Assembly: GCA_947475545.1 (NCBI GenBank)
Contig: CANJLL010000004.1
Coordinates: forward strand, 178,788-242,787
Direction: 5' to 3'
DNA from: Chloroflexota bacterium
GTDB taxonomy: Bacteria; Chloroflexota; Limnocylindria; Limnocylindrales; CSP1-4
DNA: 64,000 bases
Below are positions 42,477 through 50,588 of this stretch, in pieces. Below the pieces are notes generated by a model. It was given only the letters and a program-made list of their open reading frames with translations, was not told the origin of the DNA and made no database searches. The first letter of the stretch is position 1, and each line of letters starts with the position of its first letter. The translations under genes and the position numbers were made by a program.

Positions 42477-42593
42477 TCAGTGCCACATGCCTGACGCGAC
42501 CAGGAAGCCGGTCAGGACGCTCACGGCGAGCGCCAAGGGGATGAAGACGGCCACGAGCAGGAGCGATCCTGCGAGGGCGGCTGCGGTTCTCAT
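42477..42593 (-). CDS. 38-residue single-span membrane protein
   Basis: This gene begins at ATG 42593 with a GGAG site 7 bases upstream. The product is MRTAAALAGSLLLVAVFI followed by PLALAVSVLTGFLVASGMWH: one long hydrophobic segment with a basic N-terminus, so an inner-membrane peptide. It is positioned between the YggT-like gene and another small membrane gene on the same strand. No family recognised. Confidence 0.6.
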   Translation of the reverse strand: MRTAAALAGSLLLVAVFIPLALAVSVLTGFLVASGMWH

Positions 42594-42616
42594 ACGGGCT
42601 CCAATCGGCGTCCGGC

Positions 42617-42787
42617 TCAGCCGGGCGGGGACGCTCCCAGGGTGATGGCCAGGATCAGGAGGACGGCGAGCAGCACTAGCGGGAAGACCAGCAGGGCATG
42701 TGCGTCACGCTGGCTGGCGCGCTGGATCGGTCGCATCACCAGCTCGTCCGGCCGTCGATCCGTACCGGTCGCCTCGAGACCTGCCAT
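42617..42787 (-). CDS. 56-residue single-span membrane protein
   Basis: The ATG at 42787 follows GCGAGG. The first 29 residues are charged (MAGLEATGTDRRPDEL), followed by one span (LLVFPLVLLAVLLILAITLG). A tail-anchored or single-span small protein of unknown function, 23 bases before the 38-residue gene. Because start and SD are good and the strand agrees with its neighbours, I take it as real. Confidence 0.6.
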   Translation of the reverse strand: MAGLEATGTDRRPDELVMRPIQRASQRDAHALLVFPLVLLAVLLILAITLGASPPG

Positions 42788-42955
42788 GCGAGACCTCGCT
42801 ATCTCCCTGGGACCATGGGAGCCGGCGACGGTTGACACCACAATGCGCTGCTCGTTGAGCAGTGTCCCGCGCGCCCCACGGGGCGTCATGGCGCACCGTC
42901 ATCCACGGGGAACGAACGGGTTGGGGCGGCCGAGACCCGGCGGGGCGGCGGTGGG

Positions 42956-43030
42956 GGCGCCAGACGCCCGAGCTTGCGGAGGCGCCAGACGCCCGAGCTT
43001 GCGGAGGCGCCGGGCGCCCGAGCTGGCGGG
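42956..43030 (+). repeat. three 25-bp tandem repeats
   Basis: The unit ggcgccagacgcccgagctt plus gcgga occurs twice perfectly (42956-42980, 42981-43005) and a third time with four to five changes (43006-43030). It abuts the 3' end of the decayed response-regulator gene and may mark the rearrangement that truncated it. Confidence 0.85.
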
Positions 43031-43033
43031 GCG

Positions 43034-43296
43034 CTAGAAGCGCGAGGCGGCCAGCAGGCAGCGCAGGCTCTGCTCGATGCCCCTCAGGTAGACGACCGCG
43101 GTGCCCACGATGGCGTCGCGATTGAGGATGTCGACCTCGATCCCGCCCAACCTGATCGTTGGCGCAAGGGGGGGGTCTCGCCCGACGCCCGGCGGGTGAT
43201 CACGGTGGACCGGGCCAGCGGCTCCTCCGGGGAGAACGGCTAGGTCAGGATCTCATCGACGCCCAGTTCCAAGGCCCGCAGCTTGGCCTTGAGGTG
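43034..43296 (-). pseudogene. decayed OmpR-type response regulator fragment
   Basis: Read on the minus strand from about 43296, the sequence gives HLKAKLRALELGVDEILT, then an in-frame TAG (43242-43240), then PFSPEEPLARSTVITRRA. This is the end of a receiver domain (alpha4-beta5, with the conserved P-F after the stop; the usual Lys is not visible). At a run of eight G/C (43168-43175) the frame shifts, after which LAPTIRLGGIEVDILNRDAI and GIEQSLRCLLAASRF match the start of an OmpR/PhoB winged helix. The receiver N-terminus and most of the DNA-binding domain are missing. So the gene has a stop, a frameshift and both ends lost, and it lies against the pntB 3' end. Confidence 0.75.
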
Positions 43297-43329
43297 CCCG
43301 GGCCGGCGGTGTGGGCCGCCTGGGCGCGG

Positions 43330-44700
43330 CTACTTCCCGCCGATGGCCTTGACGATCTGTTGCACCACGCTCTTGGCGTCGCCGAAGATCATGAGCGTGT
43401 TGTCCATGTAGTAGAGATCGTTGTCGATCCCGGAGAAGCCGGGCGCCATGGACCGCTTGACCACCATCACCGTCTGCGCCTTGTCCACGTCGATGATCGG
43501 CATGCCGAAGATGGGGCTGTTGGGATCCTTGCGGGCGGCCGGGTTGGTGACGTCGTTGGCGCCGATGACCAGCGCCACGTCCGTCATGGGCAGCTCGCCG
43601 TTGATCTCATCCATCTCGATCAGCCGGTCGTATGGGATGTTGGCCTCCGCCAGCAGCACATTCATGTGGCCCGGCATCCGGCCCGCCACCGGGTGGATGG
43701 CGAACTTGACGTCGATGTCCTCCTTCATCAGGAGGTCGTGCAGCTCGTGGACCACGTGCTGGGCCTGCGCGACGGCCATGCCGTAGCCGGGCACGATGAC
43801 CACCTTGCCGGCGGTCTTGAGGATGTCGGCGGCATCCGCGGGGCTGGCCGACCGGTACGGGCGGGATTCGGTGGACGCTGCCTTGGTCTGGACCTGGCCG
43901 AAGGCGCCGAACAGGATGTTGGTGAACGAGCGGTTCATCGCCTTGCTCATCACCATCGAGAGGATGAAGCCGGACGAGCCGTCGAGGGCGCCCGCGACGA
44001 TCAGCAGCGTGTTGCCCAGGACGAAGCCCATGGCGGCCGCGGCGAGGCCCGCGTAGCTGTTCAGGAGGCTGATGACGGTGGGCATGTCCGCGCCACCAAT
44101 CGGGATGATGAACAGGACCCCGAAGGAGAGGGCGAGGATCACGATGATCGGGAAGAGGAACGTCCACTGCGGCTGGATGGCCAGCAGCAGGACGCACATG
44201 ACAGCAGTGACGATCAGCGAGATGTTCAGGTAGTTCTGGAACCTGAAGGTGATGGGCCGCTGCGGGAGGAGCTCCTGGAGCTTGCCGAAGGCCATCAGCG
44301 AGGCCGTGAACGTCAGCGAGCCCAGCAGGACCTCGAGGCCCAGGGCCAGCATGGTGCCGCCCTCGATGCTGCCCGCGTGGAGGTAGAACTCCGCAGTGCC
44401 CACGAGGGCCGCCGCCAGGGCGCCGAAGGAGTGCGAGAGCGCGGTCCGCTGCGGGACCGCGGTCATGGGCATCATGGCCATGGGGACGCCGATGACGGTC
44501 CCAAAGACCAGCGCGGCGGCGATGAACCGGTAGTCGATGATCTCGGGTCGCAGCAGGGCCCCGATGACCGCCAGGGCCATGCCGGCGACGCCCACCAGGA
44601 CGCCGCGCCGGGCCGTCGGCACTGCCGACATCCAACGCAAGCCGAGGACGAACGAGACGGCCGCCGCGAGGCCGATGAACGGGACGATCGCGTCGATCAC
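43330..44700 (-). CDS. pntB: NAD(P) transhydrogenase subunit beta
   Basis: PntB carries membrane spans and the NADP-binding domain III of proton-translocating transhydrogenase, which makes NADPH from NADH at the expense of the proton gradient. The 456-residue protein has nine or so spans with GVPMAMMPMTAVPQRTALSH and FLYHAGS-like FYLHAGSIEGG, and domain III with VPGYGMAVAQAQH, IHPVAGRMPGHMNVLLAEA, VIGANDVTNPAA and KRSMAPGFSGIDN. Its GTG overlaps the pntA2 stop by 4 bases. Confidence 0.95.
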   Translation of the reverse strand: MIDAIVPFIGLAAAVSFVLGLRWMSAVPTARRGVLVGVAGMALAVIGALLRPEIIDYRFIAAALVFGTVIGVPMAMMPMTAVPQRTALSHSFGALAAALVGTAEFYLHAGSIEGGTMLALGLEVLLGSLTFTASLMAFGKLQELLPQRPITFRFQNYLNISLIVTAVMCVLLLAIQPQWTFLFPIIVILALSFGVLFIIPIGGADMPTVISLLNSYAGLAAAAMGFVLGNTLLIVAGALDGSSGFILSMVMSKAMNRSFTNILFGAFGQVQTKAASTESRPYRSASPADAADILKTAGKVVIVPGYGMAVAQAQHVVHELHDLLMKEDIDVKFAIHPVAGRMPGHMNVLLAEANIPYDRLIEMDEINGELPMTDVALVIGANDVTNPAARKDPNSPIFGMPIIDVDKAQTVMVVKRSMAPGFSGIDNDLYYMDNTLMIFGDAKSVVQQIVKAIGGK

Positions 44701-44993
44701 TCGCCGCTCCGCTTGCTGCGCTTGAACATGGACAGCATCCGGTAGGTGATCAGGTAGCCACCGGTGATGTTGACCATCGAGCAGAAGACCGCCACCGAGC
44801 CGAGGATTGTGACGACGGGGTCCTCGCCGGACCCGGCGAAGCCGATCGAGCCCACGATGGCGATGGCGGAGATTGCGTTGGTCAGGGACATCAGCGGCGT
44901 GTGGAGGAGCGGCGAGACTCGCCGGATGATCTCCAGCCCGACCATGGTGGCCAGGATGAAGACGTACAGCCCTCCGACGGCTTGTTCGTTCAA
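44697..44993 (-). CDS. pntA2: NAD(P) transhydrogenase subunit alpha 2 (membrane part)
   Basis: The 98-residue protein supplies the membrane segments of the split alpha subunit: LYVFILATMVGLEIIRRVSP, HTPLMSLTNAISAIAIVGSI and FCSMVNITGGYLITYRMLSM. The best start is a TTG at 44993 with a GGAG site 7 bases upstream; an ATG at 45065 is in frame but adds 24 unconserved residues. In split transhydrogenases a pntA1 gene encoding the soluble NAD-binding domain I normally lies directly upstream; here it is absent, and the upstream neighbour is a TM2 protein gene. Confidence 0.9.
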   Translation of the reverse strand: MNEQAVGGLYVFILATMVGLEIIRRVSPLLHTPLMSLTNAISAIAIVGSIGFAGSGEDPVVTILGSVAVFCSMVNITGGYLITYRMLSMFKRSKRSGE

Positions 44994-45162
44994 GACGGAT
45001 CTCCAGGTGGGGTGCCGGGCGTCACGCGCTGGCCCGACGGCACGCTGCCGCGTTCGGAACAGCACGTTTGGAGGGGTACATGCTACCCGCTTTGCCCAGG
45101 CTCCGGCGCCGCCATCCGGATCAAGCCCAACCTACTCCAGGACGCCCACATGGAGCGCGCGC

Positions 45163-45666
45163 CTAGATGGACCGGCCCACCGTCGACAGGATTCCGGAGA
45201 CCTGCGACCCCAGGAAGAGCAGCCCGATGACTCCCAGAATCCCAAGGACCGCGAGGCCCGCCAGGATGAAGAGACAGCCGGTGACCATCGAGCTCTGGTG
45301 GCCGGGAGGGCCGCCGTGCTGCGCCGCCCAGTCCACCTCGCTGGTCAGCAGGTAGCTCAGCCCCTCGATCATCCCGAGGATGGACGGGATGTAGGTCCAG
45401 AAGAAGATCAGGTAGATGATGCCCTGGCCGGTCTTCCCGCGGTAGAACTTGTGGAGCCCAAACGAGCCGCCGAAGATCGCCAGTGCGGCCGCCGCGGTGC
45501 GGTCGATCCGCCCCATGGGCTCGCCATACGACTGGGCCGGCACGCCCCAGGCCACCGGCGGGGGCGTGGCGGCCGCCGCCAGGCTGTGGGGTCCTTCGTG
45601 TCCGGCGGGCAGGGCGCAGGTGCCCCCACTCGGGTGCGCCACGCCGCACGCACCAACGCTCTGCAT
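45163..45666 (-). CDS. TM2-domain membrane protein
   Basis: The 167-residue protein has an N-terminal Cys/His motif (CGVAHPSGGTCALPAGHEGPH) of the kind that may bind zinc. After a linker comes the TM2 domain (TAAAALAIFGGSFGLHKFYRG, GQGIIYLIFF), then a further hydrophobic span (MVTGCLFILAGLAVLGILGVIG). TM2 proteins are widespread and of unclear function. The ATG at 45666 follows GAGGAGTG; the much longer open frame is antisense and extends into adenosine deaminase. Confidence 0.82.
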   Translation of the reverse strand: MQSVGACGVAHPSGGTCALPAGHEGPHSLAAAATPPPVAWGVPAQSYGEPMGRIDRTAAAALAIFGGSFGLHKFYRGKTGQGIIYLIFFWTYIPSILGMIEGLSYLLTSEVDWAAQHGGPPGHQSSMVTGCLFILAGLAVLGILGVIGLLFLGSQVSGILSTVGRSI

Positions 45667-45842
45667 CACACACTCCTCATGGCCGCTCCCCCGGCGACGC
45701 TTGCTGACCACCATATCGCTCGGGTCAACGCCGCGGTGACGGATCGCACGGGAGCCGGTGTCGACGGAGGATGCGGTCCCGGCGTCGTGACGGCCACGGG
45801 GTGCTCCCCCATCGGCGCCGCGGCGCAGGCCCGCGACGGGCC

Positions 45843-46943
45843 CTACGCCAGGACCCGCGTCTCCAGCGCGCGCAGGTGCGCGTAACCCGGCTTGATCACC
45901 TCGTTGATGATCCGCAGCCGCTCGTCGAAGTGCGCAAAGGCCGACTTCATCGCATTCAGGGTCAGCCACTCCATCTCGCCCAGCCCGATCCCGAACGCCG
46001 CGTCCACCGCGGCGAACTCCGATGAGAGCGACACGCCGCTCATCAGCCGGTTGTCCGTGTTGAGCGTCACCCGGAAGCGAAGGCGGCGCAGGAGGTCGAA
46101 GGGGTGCTCGGCGATCGACGCCGTCGCGCCCGTGTGCACATTCGACGTCGGGCACATCTCCAGCGGGATTCGGCGGTCCCGGACGAACGTGGCCAGCCGG
46201 CCCAGCCAGACGCTCCCGTCGGCTTCGACCGTGATGTCGTCCACGATCCGGACGCCGTGCCCCAGGCGCTCGGCGCCGCAGAACTGGAGCGCCTCCCAGA
46301 TGGACGGCAGCCCGAACGATTCGCCCGCATGGATGGTGATGTGAAAGTTCTCGCGTCGGACGAACTCGAATGCGTCCAGGTAGCGCGTCGGCGGGTAGCC
46401 CTTCTCGGGCCCGGCGACATCGAAGGCGACCGCGCCGTGGTCGCGCCAGCGGATGGCGCACTCAGCCACCTCCAGTGACCGTGCGAACTGACGCATGCCG
46501 GTGACGATGGCCTTCACGACGATGGGGTGGCCTTGTGCCGCAGCCCGCGCCTGCCCGACCTCGAAGCCGCGCAGGGTGGCCGCCATCACCTCGTCGAGCG
46601 TCAGCCCGCGGCCGGTGGACAGCTCGGGGGCGTAGCGGACCTCGGCGTAGACCACGCCGTCGGCGGCCAGGTCCTCCGCGCACTCGGCCGCGACCCGCTC
46701 GATGGCGTCGCGCTCCTGCATGACACCCACCGTGTGGACGAAGGTCTCGAGGTAGAGCTCCAGCGACTTCCGGTCGGCGCCACGCCGGATCCAGGCGGCC
46801 AGGTCGGCGGGGTCGGTGGTGGGCAGGTCGCGGTAGCCATGCTCAGCAGCCAGGTCGATGATGGTGGCCGGCCGGAGACCGCCGTCGAGGTGGTCGTGGA
46901 GCAGGGCCTTGGGCGCGGAGCGGATGGCGTCGAGGGTGAGCAT
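45843..46943 (-). CDS. add: adenosine deaminase
   Basis: The enzyme deaminates adenosine and deoxyadenosine to inosine and deoxyinosine. The 366-residue TIM-barrel protein shows the zinc-binding H-x-H ([12 protein letters not shown]), [15 protein letters not shown], the catalytic HAGE ([11 protein letters not shown]), [23 protein letters not shown] and [24 protein letters not shown] -10 box and a CAGGAGCC site precede the ATG. With mtnP and deoC elsewhere in the window it fits nucleoside recycling. Confidence 0.94.
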   Translation of the reverse strand: MLTLDAIRSAPKALLHDHLDGGLRPATIIDLAAEHGYRDLPTTDPADLAAWIRRGADRKSLELYLETFVHTVGVMQERDAIERVAAECAEDLAADGVVYAEVRYAPELSTGRGLTLDEVMAATLRGFEVGQARAAAQGHPIVVKAIVTGMRQFARSLEVAECAIRWRDHGAVAFDVAGPEKGYPPTRYLDAFEFVRRENFHITIHAGESFGLPSIWEALQFCGAERLGHGVRIVDDITVEADGSVWLGRLATFVRDRRIPLEMCPTSNVHTGATASIAEHPFDLLRRLRFRVTLNTDNRLMSGVSLSSEFAAVDAAFGIGLGEMEWLTLNAMKSAFAHFDERLRIINEVIKPGYAHLRALETRVLA

Positions 46944-47072
46944 CGGTGGCTCCTGCGGGCGGTGGCATCGATCGTAGACCGCGGGGCAAGGGCAGTCCGG
47001 CCCGCGCCTGCGGTATCCCCGTGCCGTGCCCCTCCGCGCGGCATTCCGCCGCGGTGGCCGGCGGTGAGCCTG

Positions 47073-48497
47073 TCAGACGCCGGCGGCACCCAGCCGGCGG
47101 CGCGCCGCAGCCAGCGCGGTGGCCACCCGTCCCGGGGCCGTCCCGCCGATGACGTCGCACGACGCGAGTGCGCCCTCGATGGACGCGGCCCCCCGGACGA
47201 GGTCGCCGATCGCCGGTTCGGCCGCCAGCGAGACGGCCAGCGCGTCACCCGTCTCCACAAGCGCCGCGCGCACCGCCCCGTCCGTCAGCGCGTCCAGCTG
47301 GATACCGCCCAGCTCCGCTGCGGCGACCAGCGCGCCGACCACGTGATGTGCCACCCGGAACGGCAGCCCGCGGCGGACCAGCGCGTCGGCGACGGCGGTC
47401 GCGGTGATATGGCCCTCGCCCGCGGCCTCGCGCATCCGCCCGTGGTCGATCCCGATGGTCGCGATCAGCCCAGCCATCACGCCCAGCGACGATTCCAGCA
47501 CGGCGACCGCATCGAAGAAGGCCGGCTTGTCGTCCTGCAGGTCGCGCTGGTAGGCCAGCGGCAGCCCCTTGAGGAGCGCCAGCATCCCGGCCAGGGCACC
47601 GATCACCCGCGCGGAGCGGCCCCGGACCAGCTCTGCGGGATCGGGGTTCTTCTTGTTGGGCATCATCGAGCTGCCGGTGGAGAACGCGTCGGCCACCCGA
47701 ACGTAGCCAAAGCGCGGGTTGGACCACCAGGTGATCTCCTCCGCCAGGCGCGAGAGGTGGACCATCGCCAGGGCAACGGCGGCCAGGGTCTCCACCACAA
47801 AGTCGCGGTCGCTGGTCGCGTCGAGCGAGTTGGCCGTCACGCCCCCGAAGCCCAGCTCGGCCGCCGTGGCCTCGCGGTCCAGCGGGTAGCCCGCGCCGGC
47901 CAGCGCCCCGGAGCCCAGCGGGCTCACGTTCAGCCGCCGCCGGGCGTCCACAAGCCGCCCCCGGTCGCGCTCCAGCATCTCGACGTACGCCAGGAGGTGG
48001 TGGGCGAAGAGCACCGGCTGCGCCGGCTGGATGTGCGTGGTTCCCGGGAGGATCGCCTGTCCGTCGCGCTCCGCGAGCCCCACCAGGGCGCGCTCCAGGT
48101 CCAGCATCCCCCCGTCCAGGCGGTCGATGGCCCGCCGCGTCCAGAGGCGCAGGTCCGTGGCCACCTGGTCGTTGCGCGACCGCCCCGTGTGGAGCTTCCC
48201 CGCCACCGGCCCGATCCGCGCGCCCAGCGCGACCTCCAGGTTGAGGTGAACATCCTCCAGGCCCGGGTCCCAGGTGAGGGTGTCGGCCGCGACTTCGGCG
48301 GCAAGACCCTCCAGGCCCGCGACCAGCTGGGCGGACTCGACCGCCGAGATCAGGCCCGCGCGCGCCAGCCCGTGGACGTGGGCGATGGAGCCCGCCAGGT
48401 CATCGAGCGCCAGGTTCCGGTCGATCTCCACCGAACGCGTGAAGTCAGCGACCCGCGCGTCGTTCTCCTCGGCAAACCGCCCGCCCCACATCCGCAT
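47073..48497 (-). CDS. argH: argininosuccinate lyase
   Basis: ArgH splits argininosuccinate into arginine and fumarate, the last arginine step. The 474-residue protein has MWGGRFAEENDARVADFTRS, the fumarase/aspartase signature GSSMMPNKKNPDPAELVRG (about residues 275-293), HIQPAQPVLFAHHLLAY and SLDATSDRDFV. The ATG at 48497 has a GGGGGAG site in front and a TACGAT box about 40 bases upstream. It stands alone, about 9.6 kb from the rest of the arginine cluster; I see no ARG box at its promoter. Confidence 0.95.
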   Translation of the reverse strand: MRMWGGRFAEENDARVADFTRSVEIDRNLALDDLAGSIAHVHGLARAGLISAVESAQLVAGLEGLAAEVAADTLTWDPGLEDVHLNLEVALGARIGPVAGKLHTGRSRNDQVATDLRLWTRRAIDRLDGGMLDLERALVGLAERDGQAILPGTTHIQPAQPVLFAHHLLAYVEMLERDRGRLVDARRRLNVSPLGSGALAGAGYPLDREATAAELGFGGVTANSLDATSDRDFVVETLAAVALAMVHLSRLAEEITWWSNPRFGYVRVADAFSTGSSMMPNKKNPDPAELVRGRSARVIGALAGMLALLKGLPLAYQRDLQDDKPAFFDAVAVLESSLGVMAGLIATIGIDHGRMREAAGEGHITATAVADALVRRGLPFRVAHHVVGALVAAAELGGIQLDALTDGAVRAALVETGDALAVSLAAEPAIGDLVRGAASIEGALASCDVIGGTAPGRVATALAAARRRLGAAGV

Positions 48498-48607
48498 CCG
48501 TCACTCCCCCCGCTGCTGGAGCGCCCATCGTAGCGGCTGCATGGTGCGGCACGAGCCGCGACAATGCCCGCCCGCCTCAGCCGCCACAGCCCCGCGAGAG
48601 CGCCGCC

Positions 48608-50257
48608 TCAGCCGCGCAGGTCGCGCCGGCGCAGCCCCCAGGTCCCCAGCACCAGCCCACCCAGCGCCAGGACCACGCAGGCCGCCAGGCCGAACGCGTC
48701 GTAGCCGCCGGTCATCGGCTGGCCCATGTGATGGTTGAGCGAGAGGTCCAGCACCCATGTCGGGAGGTCCAGCGCCGCGCCGAAGACCTCCAGCAGGTAG
48801 AAGACGATCGTCAGGATGATGACCGTGGGCCCGGCCAGGCCCGGCCGCCATAGCCCGGCGACCGCGATGCCAACGCCGGTGAGGGCGGCCATGTACAGGC
48901 CTAGCGCCAGGGTCCCGATAGCCGGCTGCCACGGGTCACTGCCCACCTGGACGGATCCCACCCAGACCGCCGCAGCCATGAGGGCGGCGACCACCAGCGA
49001 GGTCGCCAGCGCGCCCAGGCCGCTCCCGATCATCCATCGGACCCGCGAGACGGGCGCCGCTAGGACCAGGTCCAGGCGCCCGGCACTCTCGTCCGATGCC
49101 CATCCGGACACCGCCGTCGCCGCCGACAGCCCGAACAGGACCGTTCCCGAGCTGAACACGCCGATCTGGAGGAAGCCGCCTGGGGTGGCGTAGTCAACGC
49201 CCGGGTAGAGGAGCGCCAGCATCGATCCAAGGGTGGGGATGACCCGCATCGCCTCCATGAACGAGGTGCTGGCCAAGGTGAAGACGATCCCGATCAGTGC
49301 GTCGCCCAGCCCCCAGGCCAGGGCGTGCGGCAGCCGGTCGCCGAAGGAGCGGCTGAAGGGCCGGCGCGTCCCGAGGGTCACGACCGGGAGCCCCGGGATG
49401 GGGAGCCGGACCGGGCTGGCCAGGTCGCGCAGGCCAAAGGCCACGATGCCAACCGCGAGGAGCGCGAGCGCGACCGCCCCGAGGATCAGCACGGGGGCCC
49501 AGTCCCAGCTGTCGGCCAACGGGCGATGCAGCTTGGTCAGCGAGAACCACGACAGCGGCTTGAGGCGTTCGAAGAGTGGCACCACGCCCGAGAAACCGTC
49601 CACCAGGTAGCCGGCAAACAGGACCGTCCCGGCAATCCCGGCGGCGGTGGCCCGACCCACGAACGCCCCGAGCGCGAAGGCCACCGCGCCCGCCACGCCG
49701 ATGAGCACGCCGTACAGCGCGAACTGGCCAAACGCCTGGCCCGCGCTGATCTCATCGCCCGGGAGCTTCGCGAAGGCCACCCCGGTCCACCACGTCAGCG
49801 TGGCCGCGATCCCCATGGCCACGGCCAGCGCGACGACGAAGGCGGCGGCCTTCCGGAACGCGAGGCCACGCCGGCTGATCGCCGCCGCCAGGACCACCTC
49901 CAGCGTCCCGCGGCTCGCCTCGCCGGCCAGCGTCCCCGAGAGGGCGATGATCGACCAGATCGAGAAGAGCACCGGGATGGTGGCGCCGATCCGCCACGAG
50001 AGGAAGCCGCCCAGCCGGTCCACGTGAGACGGGTCGCCCAGCAGGCCAGCCATCACGGGCGGGAGGCTGACCGAGAGCAGGGTCAGCTGGATGCGGCTGG
50101 GTGCATCCGGGAACTGGGCCGCGACCAGCACGCCCCCGATGACCATCAGCAGGCCCGCCACCAGGCCGATGGCCAGCGCCGCGACCCGGAGGTCGCGCAG
50201 GCTCTTGCCGAAGACGCCGCCCAGCCCGATCAGGCGGGACGCGAGACTGGGCAGCAT
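48608..50257 (-). CDS. ABC-2 type permease (double-length)
   Basis: The 549-residue protein has about twelve spans in two similar halves, each ending near a conserved permease segment (SGTLAGEASRGTLEVVLAAAIS and GWASDESAGRLDLVLAAPVS). It is therefore a tandem ABC-2 permease able to form the whole channel. The start at ATG 50257 is supported by a TACCCT -10 box ending 6 bases upstream, so it may have its own leaderless promoter although the ATPase gene is only 320 bases away. It probably works with the ATPase encoded at 50578. It ends LGTWGLRRRDLRG. Confidence 0.85.
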   Translation of the reverse strand: MLPSLASRLIGLGGVFGKSLRDLRVAALAIGLVAGLLMVIGGVLVAAQFPDAPSRIQLTLLSVSLPPVMAGLLGDPSHVDRLGGFLSWRIGATIPVLFSIWSIIALSGTLAGEASRGTLEVVLAAAISRRGLAFRKAAAFVVALAVAMGIAATLTWWTGVAFAKLPGDEISAGQAFGQFALYGVLIGVAGAVAFALGAFVGRATAAGIAGTVLFAGYLVDGFSGVVPLFERLKPLSWFSLTKLHRPLADSWDWAPVLILGAVALALLAVGIVAFGLRDLASPVRLPIPGLPVVTLGTRRPFSRSFGDRLPHALAWGLGDALIGIVFTLASTSFMEAMRVIPTLGSMLALLYPGVDYATPGGFLQIGVFSSGTVLFGLSAATAVSGWASDESAGRLDLVLAAPVSRVRWMIGSGLGALATSLVVAALMAAAVWVGSVQVGSDPWQPAIGTLALGLYMAALTGVGIAVAGLWRPGLAGPTVIILTIVFYLLEVFGAALDLPTWVLDLSLNHHMGQPMTGGYDAFGLAACVVLALGGLVLGTWGLRRRDLRG

Positions 50258-50263
50258 GGATGG

Positions 50264-50269
50264 AGGGTA
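50264..50269 (-). promoter_or_regulatory. -10 box (TACCCT) for leaderless permease gene
   Basis: TACCCT on the minus strand ends 6 bases before the ATG at 50257. It lies between the permease and the collapsed copy upstream and explains how the intact permease could be expressed independently. Confidence 0.45.
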
Positions 50270-50276
50270 GCCTCGG

Positions 50277-50588
50277 TCAGCGTTCAACGTCGCGCCGGCC
50301 GAATCCCCAGGCACCCAGGGCGGGATCACCGTAGGCGAGCGTGCCCGTCAGGGCCATGATCGACCAGGCGGCCGTGCCCAGGGCCAACATGGCGCCGTAC
50401 TTCCAGGTCACGTAGCCGCCCAGCATGCCGGCCGCGATGATGAAGCTGAGCCGCGAGTCCCGGAGCGTCTTGCCGAAGATGCTCCCCAAGCCGTACAGGC
50501 GGCGGCGGAGCGCGATCGTGGTCAGGCCCGGGAGGAAGGCCGCCAGGCGCGGCTCCCGCGCGCGGGGCGCGCTCAGCTCACCGGCCAC
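50277..50588 (-). pseudogene. collapsed remnant of a second ABC-2 permease
   Basis: The frame encodes 103 residues. The beginning (LYGLGSIFGKTLRDSRLSFI) matches the beginning of the intact downstream permease (LIGLGGVFGKSLRDLRVAAL). After GMLGG it jumps to TAAWSIMALTGTLAYGD, matching FSIWSIIALSGTLAGEA 60 residues further on. It then ends LGAWGFGRRDVER, matching the last residues of the permease (LGTWGLRRRDLRG). So an N-terminus, a middle scrap and a C-terminus are joined in frame with some 450 residues missing. The start GTG overlaps the ATPase stop region. It may still be translated as a short membrane protein but cannot be a permease. Confidence 0.7.

Noticed and set aside
42956..43030. Possible CRISPR-like array
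   Set aside because: The 25-bp units are directly adjacent with no spacers, so this is a simple tandem repeat.
43159..44745. 528-codon plus-strand frame opposite pntB
   Set aside because: Composition is Asp/Arg/His-rich and antisense to a clearly homologous transhydrogenase gene; no start signal.
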